From Parafrankia discariae (GTDB taxonomy: Bacteria > Actinomycetota > Actinomycetes > Frankiales > Frankiaceae): a stretch of 64,000 bases of DNA. Below are positions 61,451 through 64,000 of this stretch, in pieces. A program made the position numbers and the translations under genes. How positions within the stretch are numbered: position 1 is the stretch's first letter; each line of letters begins with the position of its first letter. The notes below the pieces were generated by a model. The model ran no database searches. It saw nothing but the letters and a program-made list of their open reading frames with translations, and was not told the origin of the DNA. The stretch lies in contig NZ_KB891208.1 of assembly GCF_000373365.1 (NCBI RefSeq), positions 62,001 through 126,000 on the forward strand, in the 5' to 3' direction.

Positions 61451-62812
61451 CTAGGCGGAGCGCTGGGCGGGTGCCAGCCGGCCGGATGGTGGCGGGCTGG
61501 GATCGGCCGGGATGCTCTCGCCGCGGCCGCGGCTCCAGCGTTCGTCCTCGGGCGTGGCGGTGAACCACGAGACCAGCAGCATGCCGAGCGCGGTCACCAC
61601 CGGGCTCAGTAGACCGCCGGACAGAATGCTGTAGAAGACGACGACCGACCCGGACAGCACGAACGACGGTGAACCGCGCACGAACATGGCCAGGACGAAT
61701 GACAGGAACGCCACCGTCCCGATCACGCCGTACTCCAGCACCAGTTTCGGGAGCAGGGCGTAGTTCAGCGGCAGACTGGTCTTCAGGAAGAACTCTATGG
61801 CGTCCCGGTCGGCGAACCCGGGGCCGGAACCGAACAGGACGGTCAGCGGATCCTTGTCCAGTGCCTCCCAGGTGCGGGTGTAGGGCTGGACGAACCGCAG
61901 GCTTCCGCTGGAGTTGTTCGACGAGGTCTCGGTCGCCCGTTGGGCGAAGATGTCGGCCGCCGGGGTGAAGCTCAGGACGAGGACGACGATGCTCACGCCG
62001 ATCAGCGCCGTGGTGGCGAACCGGGCGCCCTTGTGCACTGACAGCAGCACCAGGGCGGCGGCGAGCAGCAGGACGCCGGTTCCCGAGACGGTGGAGAGCA
62101 GGGCGAGCACGTACATCAGGTAGCGCCACCAGCTGCCGCTGCGCAGGACGCAGACGACGATGCCGAACCCGAGGAACTGCGAGCAGAAGGACGGCTCGAG
62201 ACAGATGAAGGCGTTCGACTTGTAGAGACTCGATCCGTACTGGACCGGGTAGCTGGTGTTGAACCCGTGCATCCGGAAGTCGGGCGGGATGAAGCTCAGG
62301 ACATCGGTGTACTTCCAGCCCACGAGCTGGATCGCGAACTGGAACAGCGCGACCCCGGCGAGGATCGTCGTGAGGTTCACGAACCGGTCCAGCAGCTTGG
62401 GGAACAGCGCGCGCGAGTCGGGCGGGGCGAGCCCGAAGCACAGCGGGATGTAGGTGCCGAAAAGCAGGATGAGCGAGGTGAGGGCCGTGTCGTCGAGCTC
62501 GCGTAGAAAGGACACCAGGGCGGCCGCGCAACAGGCGGTCATGGCGAGCAGGTAGGCGCGCAGGCGGCCGACGTTCACCTGGAGGTCGCCGCGGCTCATC
62601 ATCACGATCACGCCGCCGATGGTGATCGGCAGGATGAGCTGGAGCTGGGCGCCCGCCACGGGGATGGCGAGTCGCTGCAGGAAGATGTTGCAGAACAGCA
62701 GGACCGTCAGGGCCTTGAGGATCCGCGCGTTCTCCGGGCGCCGGTCGACGGCCTCCGAGGTGGGGATCACCCACGAGCGTGGAATCCTCGTGGTGAGGGT
62801 GGTGGTGACCAC
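61451..62812 (-). CDS. O-antigen polymerase/ligase-like membrane protein
   Basis: 453 aa with about 11 hydrophobic segments. A long extracytoplasmic loop (residues about 285-345) ends in DPLTVLFGSGPGFADRDAIE, the usual position and style of the Wzy/WaaL signature before LVLEYGVIGTVAFL. Probably the polymerase for the second polymer. GTG 62812 is used; upstream GGGGGCGGGAAC is a weak ribosome binding site. It converges with the chain-length gene and diverges from the right-edge gene. Confidence 0.82.
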   Translation of the reverse strand: MVTTTLTTRIPRSWVIPTSEAVDRRPENARILKALTVLLFCNIFLQRLAIPVAGAQLQLILPITIGGVIVMMSRGDLQVNVGRLRAYLLAMTACCAAALVSFLRELDDTALTSLILLFGTYIPLCFGLAPPDSRALFPKLLDRFVNLTTILAGVALFQFAIQLVGWKYTDVLSFIPPDFRMHGFNTSYPVQYGSSLYKSNAFICLEPSFCSQFLGFGIVVCVLRSGSWWRYLMYVLALLSTVSGTGVLLLAAALVLLSVHKGARFATTALIGVSIVVLVLSFTPAADIFAQRATETSSNNSSGSLRFVQPYTRTWEALDKDPLTVLFGSGPGFADRDAIEFFLKTSLPLNYALLPKLVLEYGVIGTVAFLSFVLAMFVRGSPSFVLSGSVVVFYSILSGGLLSPVVTALGMLLVSWFTATPEDERWSRGRGESIPADPSPPPSGRLAPAQRSA

Positions 62813-63256
62813 CAGTTCCCGCCCCCGTTCCTACCGCGTCGGATGTCTCGCCCGCGCCGTCGTCCTTGGTCGGGACGACCGCGTCAACGCCGCCGTCCAC
62901 CGGGTACGGCCGGTCGTCTCTCGCACTGCCGGGCCGCTTCGGGGGCCGGTCGGCCCCACCCCGTTGGTTGGTACACCACCGATTGGTCCGCCCCGGGTCG
63001 TGCGGGGGGTGCGGACGGAGGGTCAGTGGTCGGCGGTGTTCTCCCACCCGAGGATCTGGTGTCGGCTCGGGGCGACAGTGTATCCGTGGGCGGATTGCCC
63101 GCTCGTGCGGGCCGCTCCGGCCCTACGCCACCGGGTATCGTTAGTAAACCTCACGTGGCGTCATGGTTACGACAGGTGGTTGTCGGGGAGCATGTCGTAT
63201 TGATCTAGCGGGCCCGTGAATAATGAACGAGTAGCAAGAGACACAAGGAACTGACC
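62813..63256. other. Divergent intergenic region
   Basis: 444 nt, with lower GC at 63140-63256 where the promoter of the right-edge gene should lie. No gene recognised. Confidence 0.5.
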
Positions 63257-64000
63257 ATGATGCGTGCCGCGCCGGGGAACCGGCCGGGCTCGCACCCCGT
63301 TGGCCGGTCAGCGAGCCGGATGCGGGCAGGTCGTGTGGCCACGTCGGCGCGGGCGCGGCCGAGCGGAACGCGACCGGGGGCGGAACCGGCCCGGGGGCGA
63401 AACGTGACCGAGGGCGGAACGCGACCGGGATCACGGCACTGCGGCACCGCGATGCTCCGGCGGCCGCAGGTCCATCAGACACAGTCACCAGGGCGCGGGC
63501 GGCGCGTCGTCGACGGAGGTGGGGGCGTGGAACATCGCCGTGGGGATGCCGGCGATCCAGGTTCTTCGTCCGGCGAGGGACCACCGAGGGATCGGCCCGA
63601 CGGCCACGACGGTGATGCCCGGGTGCCTGGTTCGGGGAGCGAGGGCCGTCGCGGCCCGGGCTCCAAGTGGGCGGCGGGTCCCGCCGGCGGCCAGCCGCGG
63701 CGCCGGCGCCGCGTCCTGCTGCTGGGGGGTATCGGCGCGGCGATGGCCGTGGTTCTGCTGGCCGTCGGGATCGTCGTACTGACCGGTGGGGAGGACGAGC
63801 CCCCGACCACACATCCGACGACCGGTGGCGTGAGCTGGGTCTCCGGCGCGAACGCCAACCCGCCGAACGACCTCGCCGGCTGGGAGGAGTGGATCGGCCG
63901 GCCCACCGACATCGCGATGGTCTTCACGGCCCGGACGAACTGGCAGACCATCACCCAGGCCGACTGGCCGATGTCCGACTTCCGCCCCGAGACCTACCCG
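63257..64000 (+). CDS. Membrane-anchored extracytoplasmic protein, possibly a GH26-like glycosidase; cut by window edge
   Basis: 248 codons in the window, frame open at the right edge. Start uncertain: ATG 63257 has AAGGAA at normal spacing; GTG 63527 has GGAGGTGGGG. The N-terminal part is basic and Gly/Pro-rich, followed by one membrane segment (LLLGGIGAAMAVVLLAVGIV). The external part begins VSWVSGANANPPNDLAGWEE, WIGRPTDIAMVFTARTNWQT, which reads like the start of secreted GH26-type hydrolases found with exopolysaccharide genes. Too little is present to confirm a catalytic domain. Confidence 0.65.
   Translation, partial: MMRAAPGNRPGSHPVGRSASRMRAGRVATSARARPSGTRPGAEPARGRNVTEGGTRPGSRHCGTAMLRRPQVHQTQSPGRGRRVVDGGGGVEHRRGDAGDPGSSSGEGPPRDRPDGHDGDARVPGSGSEGRRGPGSKWAAGPAGGQPRRRRRVLLLGGIGAAMAVVLLAVGIVVLTGGEDEPPTTHPTTGGVSWVSGANANPPNDLAGWEEWIGRPTDIAMVFTARTNWQTITQADWPMSDFRPETYP

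Overview
The window is very GC-rich, with dense genes, GTG/TTG starts, GTGA/ATGA gene overlaps and long Pro/Ala/Gly-rich protein segments. Together with a MelC-type tyrosinase pair, a mycosin-like protease and an Asp23/AmaP operon, this points to a filamentous actinobacterium. Frankia or a relative fits best; the genus is inferred from style and gene content, not proven.

Layout. 1-6.4 kb: a GH15 glucoamylase-type enzyme cut by the left edge, a repeat-rich hypothetical protein, a small conserved-looking protein, and the divergent pair protein O-mannosyltransferase / rsmI. 6.4-28.5 kb: an accessory region with a secreted beta-helix protein, a tyrosinase and its cofactor protein, and a Wzx/Wzy-type exopolysaccharide cluster (PP-loop enzyme, pyruvyltransferase, five glycosyltransferases, chain-length protein, polymerase, flippase, two hexapeptide acyltransferases, RmlC-like epimerase). 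It ends in two convergent YdcF/DUF218 paralogues and a type-1 periplasmic-binding-fold protein. 28.6-45.9 kb: housekeeping genes (tatD, rsmA, trpS, prs, glmU, tRNA-Gln, a fatty-acid desaturase, an ABC-F ATPase, ispE, a seven-gene Asp23/AmaP operon, rplY, pth, a PIG-L deacetylase). 46-64 kb: a second surface-polysaccharide region with three glycosyltransferases, a mycosin-like protease, an epimerase/RmlC pair, a sugar C-methyltransferase, a flippase inside a 1248-residue protein, a Wzz-like protein with a P-loop-less kinase-type domain, an O-antigen-polymerase-type protein and a membrane-anchored extracytoplasmic protein cut by the right edge.

How it works together. Each polysaccharide region has its own candidate flippase, polymerase and chain-length protein, so the window probably encodes two separate Wzx/Wzy-dependent polymers. 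The first looks pyruvylated and acylated. The second looks as if it contains a C-methylated deoxysugar. The first cluster lies between rsmI and tatD, genes that sit close together in many actinobacteria, so it looks like an insertion into a core block. No transposase, integrase, CRISPR array or replication origin was seen.

Regulation. Seven genes have a TANNNT-like -10 hexamer 6-8 nt before the start codon and no Shine-Dalgarno sequence, as expected for leaderless mRNAs. Several convergent gene ends carry strong hairpins. Two of these involve the stop codons of the genes they terminate.
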